A stretch of DNA of 64,000 nt, from contig BROG01000347.1 of the NCBI GenBank assembly GCA_030159075.1, forward strand, positions 393,501 through 457,500, written 5' to 3'. The stretch is from Atrina japonica (Eukaryota; Mollusca; Bivalvia; Pterioida; Pinnidae). The notes beneath the pieces are model-generated. The model ran no database searches. It was not told where the DNA came from and saw only the letters and a list, made by a program, of their open reading frames with translations. The position numbers were made by a program, and so were the translations under genes. Within the stretch, counting starts at the first letter, position 1. The number at the start of each line of letters is the position of its first letter. This document shows, in pieces, positions 49,213 through 60,304 of this stretch.

Positions 49213-50384
49213 TACATACGAATTTCATGAAATGTAGATTATTTCTCAATTGATCATTAACATTTTTCATGTAGTATCTAGTTGAATATAATTAAACCAA
49301 AAACTGGGATCTGATTTATGGAATTTTTAAACCTAATACCTAAATGTTGGACATAACAGTTTATCAATTGTGAAGTGATAACGTACTAACTGTTGTAGGT
49401 TGATTTCTCAAGTGTACAATCTATACAATATATTCCAGACCTTGCCATTCGATATCCATTATTACAGAAAGAGTTATAGTATTGAATACTGTAATGTTTT
49501 AATAATTTGCAAAAGAAAGTTTTACTCTCATATAAATTTCAAATATGAATTGTCTTTCTGCTAAAACCCAATCCTAGATTTACAAACTTAATAAACACGC
49601 TAGGCTATCACTTTAATTTATAGTTATAAAAACTTCTTAAGAGCACCCCCAGAAACTCCCAGTAGCCGAACTGCTTCCCACATCCTTTATGTGGTCTTTG
49701 ACACATATTAGATTACCAGTATTTATATAACATATCAGTATAACAGTATATAACAGATACAACAACACCCGCAGTTGTCAGTCACACTTTAGCAGTGATC
49801 GTGTAATGTAGGCATTGAATATTTTTGCTTTTACCTTAAAAATTACCTCTGGTATTCGTTCTGATGGTAAATGGATTACTTTGACCTATGTTATCAGCAC
49901 TTAGATAAACATTTATCTTTTGTTTTTAATGAAATTAATTAAACTAATGTTTCCAAAAAGTTTCATCAACACGGTTTTGTGCAGTGATTGCGACCAAATT
50001 CTCTGACCATACTACAGTAATGTTAAAAAAAATATCAGATTTCCTCTGCACCCCCACTCAAATATGTACCATACATAGAAATATACTTTAAAATCTATTA
50101 ATTAATTTATGAGTTTATTTCATTGATATCATTCAATAAACTGTCAAACAAATTTTACTTGATGTTTAGGTGAATCAGTGTTTCAACCTTTATAATTTAA
50201 CCACAGGAATGCAAATTGTCGCGGAATCTTACCCATTAGCTTTTTTGTTGATATTACACACGAGACTCAAACCTAATGTAATTCAAAATGATTCTCAATA
50301 AGACAATTGGAACAGATAGGTACTGTAGATGCGTGTTACTGAGATTAATAAATATTCGCAAGATAATTCTTGTTATGGTCTTAG
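49213..50384. other. Non-coding intergenic sequence
   Basis: No exon or clear repeat was recognised. The AT-rich sequence has only short frames. Confidence 0.5.
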
Positions 50385-50720
50385 GAGACAACGGTATCTA
50401 GGATCAAAGTGATAAAGTTAAGTCCAACATTATGATGTGTGTACAAAAGAAACTGGCTTACCTTGATAAATATGTTACGCAAAAGGCAAAAATGAAGTGA
50501 AACAATGAACCTATGTTTTTATCTCATAATCAGAGTGAAGATGATAGTTTCCTATGGGACTATGGATGTTATAAACCAAGAGAGACATTTTCAAAATCAA
50601 TTCATTCAGAATGTGTCGTACACTTAGTAGAGCCACGTATTTTGTTACTACATTATTTCACCAGTTGATTGACATAGACTATCTTCAGGATCAAATACTT
50701 TCCATGTGTTGATAACCAGC
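50385..50720. repeat. Duplicated segment, first copy (partner 61335-61700)
   Basis: Shared landmarks in the same order: 'gacaacggtatctaggat', 'aatgaagtgaaacaatgaac', 'ttatctcataatcagagtg', 'ctatgggactatg', 'ttcattcagaatgt', 'cacgtattttgttactac' and 'atcttcaggatcaaatac'. The two copies are clearly diverged. No coding frame is conserved. Confidence 0.65.
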
Positions 50721-51036
50721 ATAACGCAAAATAAGTTGGATAAAATCATAACAATACTTCCCGTCAGGAAATGTTATGCAATTTCAGAATAATGACTTAG
50801 CAGAAAAGAATTCATGTTTTCGCTTACGTATGCAAGTATCAACAGAATGAAATAAAAGTTATATGAAGGAAGGCCTAATATTTTTTGTTTTAAAGATTTC
50901 AAAAGTCTTATATACTCCGATTCACATAACTTGGCGGGTTGGAGTACATGTATATCTTTATTATCATACGAATGATTCTACTCTTCCGTTATGACAAGGT
51001 GTACTGGAAAAATATAAAAAGTGTCAGATCCCAAGC

Positions 51037-51335
51037 AATAAATAAATAGGATGTCCAGGATGTAGGTACAAATTTGGTACAAATGGACAAACACGGACCT
51101 CTTGAAATCAAAAGGTGGTATCAGGTGCCATGAAGGAGTAAGCATCCCCTATCGACCGGTCAAACCCGCCGTGAGTCCACAGTCAAATTAAAATGAAATA
51201 CGTGAGAAACGAATCCTCGTCATAATTGGCGCGTACGTCTCAACAACCGCCATCGAACAGGTAACTCAACATTTCACTGAGTAGTCGCAAACAAGACTAT
51301 TGTACCGACCGTAAAATTTGCGGACCATTGACACA
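51037..51335 (-). pseudogene. Retroelement RT fragment, copy 4
   Basis: The minus strand carries the same tail as the other copies: 'tccgcaaattttacggtcgg' type start, 'cggcgggtttgaccggtcga', 'taggggatgcttactccttc' and a 3' end at 'tgtaggtacaaattt...atgtccagg'. Severely 5'-truncated, with only about 300 bases left. Confidence 0.8.
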
Positions 51336-51951
51336 AGAAAAACCTTGTACTCCTCATTGGATACTATCTTATATACGGTGAAAAGTAGAAAAGATTACTC
51401 TTGTCAGTGTAATGTTAATGTTCTTCTATTATCTACACCTAAACATTAAACTCGTCCAGGTAAAAATGGGTTCACGAGACTCCGCCCCGCCAGGTTATAT
51501 GGATTTTACTATGGCAACTAATTAGAGACTAATAAGAGATCTTATTGATTGCAAACTACAAACAATATCTAATACAAAAAACAGCAAAAATAAAATAAAA
51601 ACATAACATAAAAACAAACCAGAACAACAAGAAAACCAATACACACGAGAAAAAAAGAGCAAGAAAACGAATAAAAATATAAAACATCGATTCAAGTCAT
51701 ATATCGAAAAACCTTTTGTTAAGATTGAAAAATATTGTTGCCGTTTGTATATATTAAACGCCCGTGGGATAGTATATGGAATACATCTCGATAGGAACTG
51801 AAATGAACAAACGGAAAAGTAGTACATCCTTCAAATTATTTATCAGCCACCAATTACGATACTAGAAGATATATGGACCCGCCCATGTTTTATAGGGTCA
51901 TGGAACGTATGAACCATCCAACCAATTTCAGGCTATTAATTTAAACAAGAA

Positions 51952-51960
51952 ATATATAAA
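51952..51960 (+). promoter_or_regulatory. TATA box before the candidate exon at 52015
   Basis: 'aaatatataaacttcacaca' provides a TATATAAAC about 60 bases before the ATG at 52015. Confidence 0.35.
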
Positions 51961-52014
51961 CTTCACACAGTGTAGGGAAATATGTTATATCATTAGATCA
52001 ATTAAGGCGAAGCA

Positions 52015-52170
52015 ATGAGGAGTCTTCTACATTACATAGTATTTGTTATTTTGTTTTATTACACGTGTAAAATCTTGACAGAAGGGGATAAGTATTGTAC
52101 TACCGTCACATTTAAGGCAAATGATAATACATGTATAAGGGTTTTTAAACCTTTTCTTAAACATCATTGA
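52015..52170 (+). CDS. Candidate secreted-protein first exon or small secreted peptide
   Basis: The ATG at 52015 (purine at -3) opens MRSLLHYIVFVILFYYTCKI, a plausible signal peptide, followed by LTEGDKYCTTVTFKANDNTC and a stop after IRVFKPFLKHH. It has a TATA box about 60 bases upstream. The short Cys-containing mature part may be an intact 51-residue peptide or the start of a split gene. Donor-like sites are ACAT|GTATAA (phase 1) and GATAA|GTATTG (phase 2); the first would be in phase with the exon at 53854, making it an alternative start for the lectin gene. No family was recognised. Confidence 0.35.
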   Translation: MRSLLHYIVFVILFYYTCKILTEGDKYCTTVTFKANDNTCIRVFKPFLKHH

Positions 52171-52257
52171 TTAGGGTATATATAAACCTAGTACCTGGTA
52201 TTTCGGTATAAGCTAATAATTTTATACTAAAGTAATAATTACACTGATAACACCAAT

Positions 52258-52365
52258 TCTAAATTCTTCGAAAGCTAAGATAGTCCTCTTTTTGCAATGG
52301 TTACTCTTAGACGGATTTCGCTATTCATTCAGATTTATTATTTGACCTTGTATAATACCACTTAC
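52258..52365. repeat. Dispersed repeat pair member (with 43985-44095)
   Basis: 'attctaaattcttcgaaagc', 'tggttactcttagacggatt' and 'atttgaccttgtataatacc' match the copy in the IgGFc first intron in the same orientation. Confidence 0.75.
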
Positions 52366-53502
52366 CCTAGTGCAGTTCGGTGCGTTTCATCGCCTACACG
52401 AGATATCGGAAAAAAGAACATTAACGCCTGATTTGGACAAAGATGACGACCTCGATCATGCTATGAAGGTCCCGTACGGTTCCGTGCACAGTTCTGGATG
52501 TATTACACCTGTATATTCTGCTTCCCAACACCATCGCTGAGATAAAAAAAGTCAACTTAAGCGCAAGGAAATGTAATTTCAATATTGTATATCTGAAAGA
52601 CTGGTCGTTTATTGCACTCAAACAGAAACTTAAATGACATTTCGAACACACTGATTGGAACTTGAATGACATGGAGAAGTAGTTCCTGTAAAACAACAGC
52701 ACACTTGTTGACTCAGCTATAACACTGTGTTTTCTGGTGATTGCATGGACTCATGTATATGCATTTTACTTTTCTGATTTTTTAAAAATTTTGTTGGATT
52801 ACTGATGTTTGCTTTAATAAATTTTGGTTTGAACTGAACCAGTTTGTCATTTGACGCTAAAAAATAAGTATGGTGCAAGTACACGTTTACTATTTTTTGA
52901 CTTCTTAACTTCCGCATCCAGTTTTTATGTATACAAATTGCTCCACTAATGATTCGTATTCTCGTTTCTCGTTATGTGGTATTCTAATAATCATATTCTT
53001 TATGTTCACTTCAAATGCTAAAAACACTAAACCAATGTTTTCTGAAAAAAAATCATATCAGCTTGTTACATTACAATTACCTGTAGTTATGATACTTATA
53101 AATCTAAAGTATTCATGATAGTGTTCTAGAGTGTGTCTACAAGTATTCTACAGTTCTACAAGCTACTGCAGAAAGGTGGAAAACTTCTAAAACTGTAAGA
53201 TGAGATAGGACATCCCATAGGTAAACACATGTCAATGTTATCCACTTAATTAGAAAATGCTCTAGGCCTTAATTAGGTAAATAAAATTTTTAAATATTTA
53301 TATAATATCTAAAACTGTACTGAAACCAAATAATTCCGAACTAAACACTAGGTACTTAACATCTGTGTTAAGAAAAACGTATAGACGGAAACCGGATTTG
53401 GTTTAAGCTTTAATTCTAATACGGAATTCCTTTACAAACACTAACGTTTAACTTACTGGGATAAATTCATATATTCATATAGACGAAACTATGTGCTTAT
53501 AA

Positions 53503-53656
53503 ATGAATCAATCATTCTCAATTCTGATCTTTATAGAGTTAATCTTACTGATTCACAAAACTGTACATGCAGCAGCCATTCCGAGAATGCATTCCATTTC
53601 TTACTTGAATGTCCAAGATATATCAGACAACGCATTATTCCTTTTTGAGAAACTAA
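53503..53656 (+). CDS. C-type lectin gene, exon 1 (signal peptide)
   Basis: The ATG at 53503 gives MNQSFSILIFIELILLIHKT followed by VHAAAIPRM, a strong signal peptide with an Ala-rich cleavage zone, then a polar stretch containing SYLNVQDISDNALFLFEKL. A donor CTAA|GTACAT at 53657 ends the exon in phase 1. It is the only GT in this region with that phase, and it complements the two-base start of exon 2 (split codon Ile). Unspliced, the frame stops at 53691. The join is inferred from phase and proximity. Confidence 0.5.
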
Positions 53657-53853
53657 GTACATTTGAACCTTTAAATGTTGAAAAGCTATGATTTGGACTT
53701 AAACTTAATGGCATCGATAATGCTAGAATTATGCTCTCAGTTCAGGAATACTTGAAATCTACTAAAATATTTAATTAATACCATTATAGGGTCATTGTAA
53801 TATAGGCACATCATCATCACCATCATCATCATGTGATATTGCTTATATTTCAG

Positions 53854-54044
53854 TTGTCTACTTTTATTACGAAGAAGATCAAACATACGAGAACTGGTAT
53901 CCTGTTCAAGATATTCTTTGGCTAGAGGAACAACGAAGCCTAATACAATGTCATGTCATCTGTACGTCGGACATTGACTGTGTTTCATTGTTTTACAACT
54001 ATGTCACTCGCACCTGCCACGGATATATGTACTATATGCAATGA
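53854..54044 (+). CDS. C-type lectin gene, exon 2 (Cys-rich, PAN-like; in-frame stop)
   Basis: After the acceptor cttatatttcag (ends 53853) the frame reads VYFYYEEDQTYENWYPVQDI, LWLEEQRSLIQCHVICTSDI, DCVSLFYNYVTRTCHGYMYY and MQ, then a TGA at 54042. The spacing C-x3-C-x6-C-x11-C resembles the PAN/apple-like segment that precedes the CTLD in many molluscan secreted lectins. The problem is its 3' end: no donor of the phase needed by exon 3 (phase 1) lies between the last Cys and the stop, and a strong donor ACTA|GTAAGT at 54086 lies beyond the stop and in the wrong phase. So this is either a broken exon, the last exon of a short isoform, or a frame altered by sequence error. A CA/TA microsatellite starts right after. 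Confidence 0.6.
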
Positions 54045-54099
54045 TTTATTCGGAATCCCTTCGTTATTACCATAATTTGTACACTAGTAAGTAGTGACG

Positions 54100-54229
<130 letters not shown>

Positions 54230-54481
54230 ACCCCATCATTAACAACCAATTATTATTGTATTGCAATGATGTTATTTGGCAAATGCATTGACGCCCGCTA
54301 ATTGATTTCAAAACAGTATTGCTCCTCTTCTGACATTAATGTACCAAACTCTCCACAAGATCAGGTGCGACAAATGCTACTTGAACCTCTGATTCTATAT
54401 CAAATGAAATAATAATGTAACATGTTAATTAATATATCTGCTTAAAATACTGGCTGATTAGATGTGTTGATATTTTTTCAG

Positions 54482-54679
54482 GTCCACAAAAGAAAGGATA
54501 CACGCTTTTTGAATTAAATGGCACTTTCATGTGGATGAAGCATCATCTGATACCCCAAACATATGATACGGGACAGGAAATATGTTCACAAGAGGGAGGC
54601 AACTTACTTACCATCAAAAGCGAAACTGAAGCTGCAATCGTATACAGCACTCTAAATCACTCTACAGAAGATAAAACAA
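54482..54679 (+). CDS. C-type lectin gene, exon 3 (first half of CTLD)
   Basis: After the acceptor gatattttttcag (ends 54481) the frame reads PQKKGYTLFELNGTFMWMKH, HLIPQTYDTGQEICSQEGGN and LLTIKSETEAAIVYSTLNHS, ending TEDKT and one base before the donor A|GTACCT. The 'GYTLF...C...EGGNLLTIKSETEA' run is the canonical start of a C-type lectin-like domain (beta-1, helix alpha-1 with the first Cys, then GG-x-L). The end is phase 1 and joins exon 4. The last ~40 bases of this exon, its donor and adjacent intron are the seed of the tandem array that follows. Confidence 0.9.
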
Positions 54680-55095
54680 GTACCTATCACTTTTATATAA
54701 AACAATAATCGTATACAGCACTCTGAATCACTCGACAGAAGATAAAACAAGTATCTATCATTTTTATATAAAACAATAATCGTATACAGCACTCTGAATC
54801 ACTCGACAGAAGATAAAACAAGTATCTATCACTTTTATATAAAACAATAATCGTATACAGCACTCTGAATCACTCGACAGAAGATAAAACAAGTATCTAT
54901 CACTTTTTATATAAAACAATAATCGTATACAGCACTCTGAATCACTCGACAGAAGATAAAACAAGTATCTATCACTTTTATATAAAACAATAATCGTATA
55001 CAGCACTCTGAATCACTCGACAGAAGATAAAACAAGTATTTATCACTTTTATATAAAACAATAATCGTATACAGCACTCTGAATTACCCAACAGA
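54635..55095 (+). repeat. 71-bp tandem array of an exon end plus its splice donor, ~6.5 units
   Basis: Anchors 'tcgtatac' lie at 54638 (inside the exon), 54709, 54780, 54851, 54923, 54994 and 55065, so the step is 71 (once 72). Each unit carries the last ~42 exon bases (tcgtatacagcactctgaat, cactcgacagaagataaaac), the donor-like AA|GTATCT and about 25 intron bases. The intronic units are nearly identical to each other and share changes (gaatcactcg) absent from the exon copy (aaatcactct). So the exon copy stands apart and the others were homogenised. 71 is not a multiple of 3. Confidence 0.95.
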
Positions 55096-55199
55096 AGAAA
55101 ACACGAGTATATTCATTCTGATAATGATTACATATATTTTGAACAGAAAAAACACCAATGAAACGAACAAGAAAGTCCCCCCAACACGAGAGCAATTTA

Positions 55200-55413
55200 C
55201 ACAAATGTCAGTATATAAGGTGCTTGTTCACTGACCGCTAATTTGCAATGGTCAGAGTGATGGTCAAACTGGCATGATTGCTGCAATTATACAAATGCAT
55301 TTGTTATTCTAACCACTAGAAGGTCTCTATGGGATATATATGAGATCAAATATTAAATAAAATGTACATGTAAAATTTTGCACCGATCATTTAAAAGTGC
55401 TCATATCATTTAA
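55200..55413. mobile_element. TTAA-bounded element, partial copy C
   Basis: 'gctaatttgcaatg', 'acaaatgcatttgttattct', 'aaccactaga', 'ggatatatatgagatcaaat' and 'aaaatgtacatgtaaaattt' match 6630-6815 of copy A, and the end 'gctcatatcatttaa' (TTAA at 55410-55413) matches its right terminus. The left part is missing or unrecognisable. It lies in the lectin intron between exons 3 and 4. Confidence 0.65.
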
Positions 55414-56022
55414 AACTTCCGACAGCATTTTCCCGGCTTTGCTTTAGTGCCCACAAATATTTGAACATGCGCGGTAAAGTTCTCCGTGTTCTTATTAAGA
55501 TAGAAAATACTGATTTGCAATACCGAAAATCGGTTTTTGGGGTTTTTACATGGTTTGAAACTAGTTACGTACGTTAAGGTTGAAGTTATGCAGTAAATGA
55601 AACGTTTGCATTTTCAAAATGACCGACATATCAAACCAATTTTAGTGTACATGTATATTTTGTCGAATTTTACAGTATCTTAAACGTTATCTTATCTTTA
55701 TAGAAGCATAGTTGCAAAACTTTATGAATAAAAGAAGAGTGTCACAACTATAGGCCAAAGTCAGTTTATAGACGATGCATTCCCCTTAATTTACGGGTTT
55801 TAATCCTGGTGGCGATGACGTTCAAGGTGGTGACCTCGAACTAAGTCTAGATGAGAATAATAATTGTGAATATATCAATGATGGCAATACTAATACTACT
55901 CGGTTTAGTTCGTATTAGAAAATTAAAAATGTCGTCGATAACAGCTGATATTGCTTAAAAGGCAGTAAAAAACAATGTTATCATCATCATTACTTTGCAA
56001 TTATATTTTTATTCTTAACAAG

Positions 56023-56339
56023 AGAATCAATGGTGGTTTGGCCTTCATCGTCAATCTAAAACGTCAAGAATATTTGAATGGATAGACGGAGATAAAGTAG
56101 AATGTAGTGACTGGAAAACGGGTGAACCAAATGGGAAATGTTGGTCAGCTGGGGGTGCCAGGCGATCATCAATTTGTTACTGCGGACAGGTATTTGTTGA
56201 TGCAGACATAATATACTGGAGAGATGACCACTGCGTGGATAAACCAAGACAGTTTATATGTAGAATTGGTAAATACCATCGAATGCATTGTGATAATGAA
56301 GTCGACTCACATACACACATGTATGTACAAGATATATGA
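56023..56339 (+). CDS. C-type lectin gene, exon 4 (second half of CTLD, EPN motif)
   Basis: The acceptor attcttaacaag ends at 56022. With the base from exon 3 the frame reads KNQWWFGLHRQSKTSRIFEW, then IDGDKVECSDWKTGEPNGKC, later SSICYCGQVFV and YWRDDHCVDKPRQFICRIG. CTLD landmarks are present: 'WWFGL' (usual WIGL), 'WIDG', 'W..GEPN', and the final Cys pair around 'YWRDDHC...FICR'. GEPN is the EPN sugar-binding motif linked in known lectins to mannose-type ligands. The second calcium motif WND is changed to WRD. The reading frame can stop at TGA 56337-56339 with AATAAA signals near 56410, or splice at G|GTAAAT (56269) to further exons. The coding sequence here is intact. Confidence 0.9.
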
Positions 56340-56404
56340 ACAACTTTCTTAAGGTAATTGTATGTAGTTTACAAGGTGAAACAACTCATCTTGTACCCAA
56401 TGAT

Positions 56405-56425
56405 GTAAAATAAATCAATAAATAA
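56405..56425 (+). terminator. Possible polyadenylation signals of the lectin gene
   Basis: 'aaaataaatcaataaataaa' provides two overlapping AATAAA hexamers about 70 bases after the stop at 56339. In AT-rich DNA this is suggestive only. Confidence 0.35.
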
Positions 56426-56429
56426 AAAG

Positions 56430-57050
56430 CATATATCCATAATCAAATATTATTTAGGCGTTACAAAAATAATTGATTAAATGCTGATGCCTAAAAAGAA
56501 AATCCGGGATAAAAATAGATTTAGTTCTTCTTAACCAATCTAGGTCAAGCATATTTTGTAAATAGGGATAAATAGTATCAATGATCAAAATATATAAAAA
56601 AAAAATAAAATAAAAAGTCATAAATCACAGAAGATAGATAAACAAACCAATACCATCAGTAAATTGGCTCCGAAAAACTAAATATGACGAATCAGGTACC
56701 TCCAGTGTCTACAGCCACGTGGTAGATCAAATAGACAGCATACATACCCTACGTGATGCTAGGGACCCTCATCATTTATTATGTATTATGTAATGAATAA
56801 GTGGGCAGGAATTTTACTCTTGATAAGAGAAAGAGAGAGTAAACAAATGATAAGAATAAAATGATAGTACTAATGAAATAAATACATTCAACAACAAAAT
56901 AAAACACATAGACATATTCATAATAAAGAGAAGCACGATTTGTTTCAAATCAAACTAGATTGCATGTAAACAATGTAGACCTCTATCAATTATATATATC
57001 TTCTTTTTATATCAATTATAAAACTAAATTATTAATGGGAGATCAAATAT
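56430..57050. other. Non-coding AT-rich sequence
   Basis: No gene or repeat structure was recognised. Confidence 0.5.
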
Positions 57051-57054
57051 ATTA

Positions 57055-58085
57055 TTAAAAAAATTCAGATACCAAAGATGTCCAAGATATATGTACAAAT
57101 CTCTTTAAAATGGACAAACGCGGACCTCTTGAAATCATGATATGGGATCAGGTGCAATGGAGGAGTAAGCATCCCCTGTCGACCGGTCACACCTGCCATG
57201 AGTCCACAGTCAAATTAAAATGAAATACACGAGGAATGAATCCTTGTCATAATTGGTACAGACGTTTCAACAACCGCCTTCGAACAGGTAACTCAACATT
57301 TCACTTAGTGAACAGAGAAATTGCAAACAAGACTATCATACCGACCGTAAAATTTATTTGCGGAACGTTGACATCAGACACGTTTTTCGATACCCCTGTG
57401 TCAATATTTTGTCAGTGAGTAGTTTATCTCTGTATATGAAATGTCCATGTGTTAAACACACCCTGGCATATCGGATCATTTGTGAAATATAAAAGTTTAC
57501 GATGGGAAAGCTGAAAACGTCGCGTTTGTCGTATAGCTTAGTTGTTAATTTCTCGTCTGTATCTATAGTAATTAAAATGTCTAAGTATGAGGCGCGTGTG
57601 CTTGATTTTGTTGTATTTTTAATTTATAGTTCGCTGCAATATATCGCATTGACATATGTCTGAAAACTGTCACTATTAATTGACAAAACGTCGTCGATAT
57701 ATATAAATGTCAAATTAAAACACACCTCTTCTTTTGATTCAGCAGTTTCAGGATGAAGTCTGCTTCGTATGAATAAAGGAACAGGTCAGCCAATAAAGGG
57801 ACACAAATGGTTCCCATAGTAATGCCGACAGTTTGTTGACAGTCCACGTCTCAGACATTACAAATATATTGTCTATTAGAAATTCCAGCATTTTTTTTAT
57901 ATCAACTTCATTGATTTTTGTGTAGAATCAGGGTGTTGTCGGACAAAATAAGTATCATGATAACCAATCACTAGATATTTGAATTTTCGGGTATAACATT
58001 TAGTGACAAAACAGTTGTCTATGATGCTAAAAAGTCTCTCTTTTAACTTTTTATGTGGAATTGTTGTGTAAATCTAGACTTACGT
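57055..58085 (-). pseudogene. Retroelement RT fragment, copy 5 (longest)
   Basis: On the minus strand, through frameshifts, one reads KRDFLASIDNCFVTKC, KYLVIGYHDTYFV, then after a decayed stretch TNC..VPLLADLFLYSYEADF (through MGTICVPL), FNLTFIYIDDVLSIN, and later parts of FRKFYGR and TAGVTGRQG. 'YIDD' is the polymerase catalytic box. It also contains the segment like 'DKRD...VNFP' around 57500. It is broken in many places and therefore inactive. The 3' end is 'accaaagatgtccaagatat' on the plus strand, the common terminus. It extends furthest 5' of all copies in this window. Confidence 0.85.
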
Positions 58086-59070
58086 CTAAAATGAGTTCCA
58101 CAAAAGGTCGTATCTTACACCCGAGTCTACATCTGCTCCAAACAGGTACTAATTTCACACATAACTTAGTGTTGGGTAACGAGTAAGCATGTTTACCACG
58201 TTTTGTGACCGATATTATGCACACATAACTCGAGTTTCGTCTAAAGTTACGACCATGTTTACTGGTTAAGTTGCGGCATTTAGTGAAACTGTGCCCTGTG
58301 TTTTTGGTAGTGTGACCAGGTATTTCAGCAATTCGCCGCCATTCTTAACCTATTGTGCCCCCGTTATATGCCGACATGTTCCTTTATTCATCTAAAGCTG
58401 ATTTCATTTTTTGTTGTTGAAATATTTCTATCGTTTTTATTGCAAAAAGAAACAAAAGTTTATAGATTAATTAAAGTTTTCAAATTGTCAGCAGTTCTTG
58501 TTTATCTTTCATAGTTTTTACTCATAAGCTGTTAAACGTCCTTAGGGCTACAGTGCTAAAATTGTTGCATTTTTATATACTCTAAAACCCTAGGGGTAAA
58601 AACACGTAATTAACCAGGGTACTGATATTAGAGTGCTTATATTTCCGCATCGTATGAACGAATTTCTAACTACTGTCCGCGCAGCTCACCTCGGAAATCG
58701 GACAATCTATTTTTATTTTCTCATTTAGGCACATAATATTATTATCAGATCTAGGCATTTCTAGTTGTTCATGTGTAGAAATCATGACGCCACACTCGTG
58801 TTTTAAGCAGCAAGTATAAATAATAAAAATTGTCCATGCATCATATTTAAAAGTTTTCGCATCTCTACCAATACATATCTTTACTTCTTTGGTAATTTTT
58901 AAATTTTTCTAAGAGTACTTTACCGTTAACAAGTTAATGTCTGAAAGGTCTGGCTTACCTTTTGAACATCTTTAACTGCTGAATAATGACGTCTAGTAAA
59001 TACGGGACAAAATCCGGCATGGCAGAATTTGTCGGATTTCCATAACATTAAGTAGAGTCATAAATGAAAG
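58086..59070. other. Possible 5' extension of the retroelement, otherwise non-coding
   Basis: Minus-strand 58090-58400 may continue the retroelement body, but no motif could be recognised. 58400-59070 shows no gene. Confidence 0.4.
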
Positions 59071-59075
59071 CTTAT

Positions 59076-59390
59076 TTATGCAACAACTCGATTAAATGTT
59101 AGACCTTTATTCAGCATAATGAATAAGAAAATGAGTAAACGCAAGTTTTCCGATTTCCGAAGTGAACCGCACGAACAGTAAGTTTGATGATTTGTAATAT
59201 CAATTTTAATTCTCAATAACTTTTGTATTGGTTTATCAATAACCCTCAAGTAATCATCACATTGAGGTTTTTTACTGTTCTCACCATCAAATCCATGGCC
59301 CTGAACATTGTGATTTGATATTAACAAAAGTATCACATAGATAAGAAAAATAATCTTAAACTTTCCAATGGGAAAATACGAACCGTGATA
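59076..59390 (-). pseudogene. Putative C1q-domain-type secreted protein remnant
   Basis: The minus-strand frame reads (from a non-ATG) KFKIIFLIYVILLLISNHNV, QGHGFDGENSKKPQCDDYLR, VIDKPIQKLLRIKIDITNHQ, then SCGSLRKSENLRLL and MLNKGLTFNRVVA. That is a signal-like hydrophobic start, an amphipathic helix, and then a string similar to the start of a C1q domain, where 'F..F....L..G.TF.RV.TN' is typical. In the neighbouring frame the missing 'F-S-F-S-Y-S' is present, so a one-base shift may have split the domain. It ends in a stop right after RVVA, where a C1q domain should continue for ~110 residues. No ATG precedes the signal-like segment. The call is tentative: broken C1q-type gene or exon. Confidence 0.35.
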
Positions 59391-59409
59391 GGAGAGTTCC
59401 GAGTTTATC

Positions 59410-60300
59410 GGAACATCGATTTTCTTTAGGGTTTTGTATCACCGAAATGATATTGTTAGCCGGTGCTATAGTAAACAAGCCTTCACCTATGAAAGTTCAC
59501 GGATATGTCACCGCACATAAATATTAACTCGGTGACAAGATGACAAAAATAATTTCAAGGACGTCTTGCTGTCTAGGCAATAAACAGGATTGTTAAACGT
59601 TAGCAACCGAAATGGATCTTTAGCAGTAAGATTAGCTGTTACAGCCCTCGGACTTACGGGCTTTGTGTCTACAAACATTCAACACCAATCCTAACTCCTG
59701 GTTATTTCTTTGAAGGATACCCACTTAGACTCTCTCCTGAAATTATGAATTTCAAATCAGTTGATTCCGAATCAAAATGACTTAGCTCTACAGGGTGTTT
59801 GCTAGATTTTGCACCTGCAATGCCGATCTAAATCAAAATCTACTGATTAACATAAAGTACCGACTGGCGATTTAAATTTTGGAAATATACCCATCGGTAC
59901 CAAGTCATCCCGATACTTTGACATATCGGTACTTTGTTGTACAACACGGTAAGGGATCGGAGCAACCATTTGATTTTATGTGGGGGCTAGGATCGCATGT
60001 TTTACGCTGGACTTTTGTACTTCCTGATCTAACTTTCAATATTTTACTGTATTCTTTTCTGATGTTTGTTGTTACCAACTATGGCAAAGTTACCAAAGAC
60101 ATTATAAAGCTGCTTTGAACAACGTGTTTAACCTAATTAACATATACGTACAAATATATGTTCTTTCTAATGCAGTGGCAGATATAAAAAAATTTCACAA
60201 ATGGGTTGAGACTGGTAATATAGAATTCAACTACATATATTTTAAACTGTTACACAACGCACTGTACATATTTATGCATGGTATGAAAATACACCTATTT
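59410..60300. other. Non-coding intergenic sequence
   Basis: The frames at 59879-60118 and 60115-60360 (plus) are open for about 80 codons each but show no family features and no paired splice sites. Not called. Confidence 0.45.
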
Positions 60301-60304
60301 ACCA

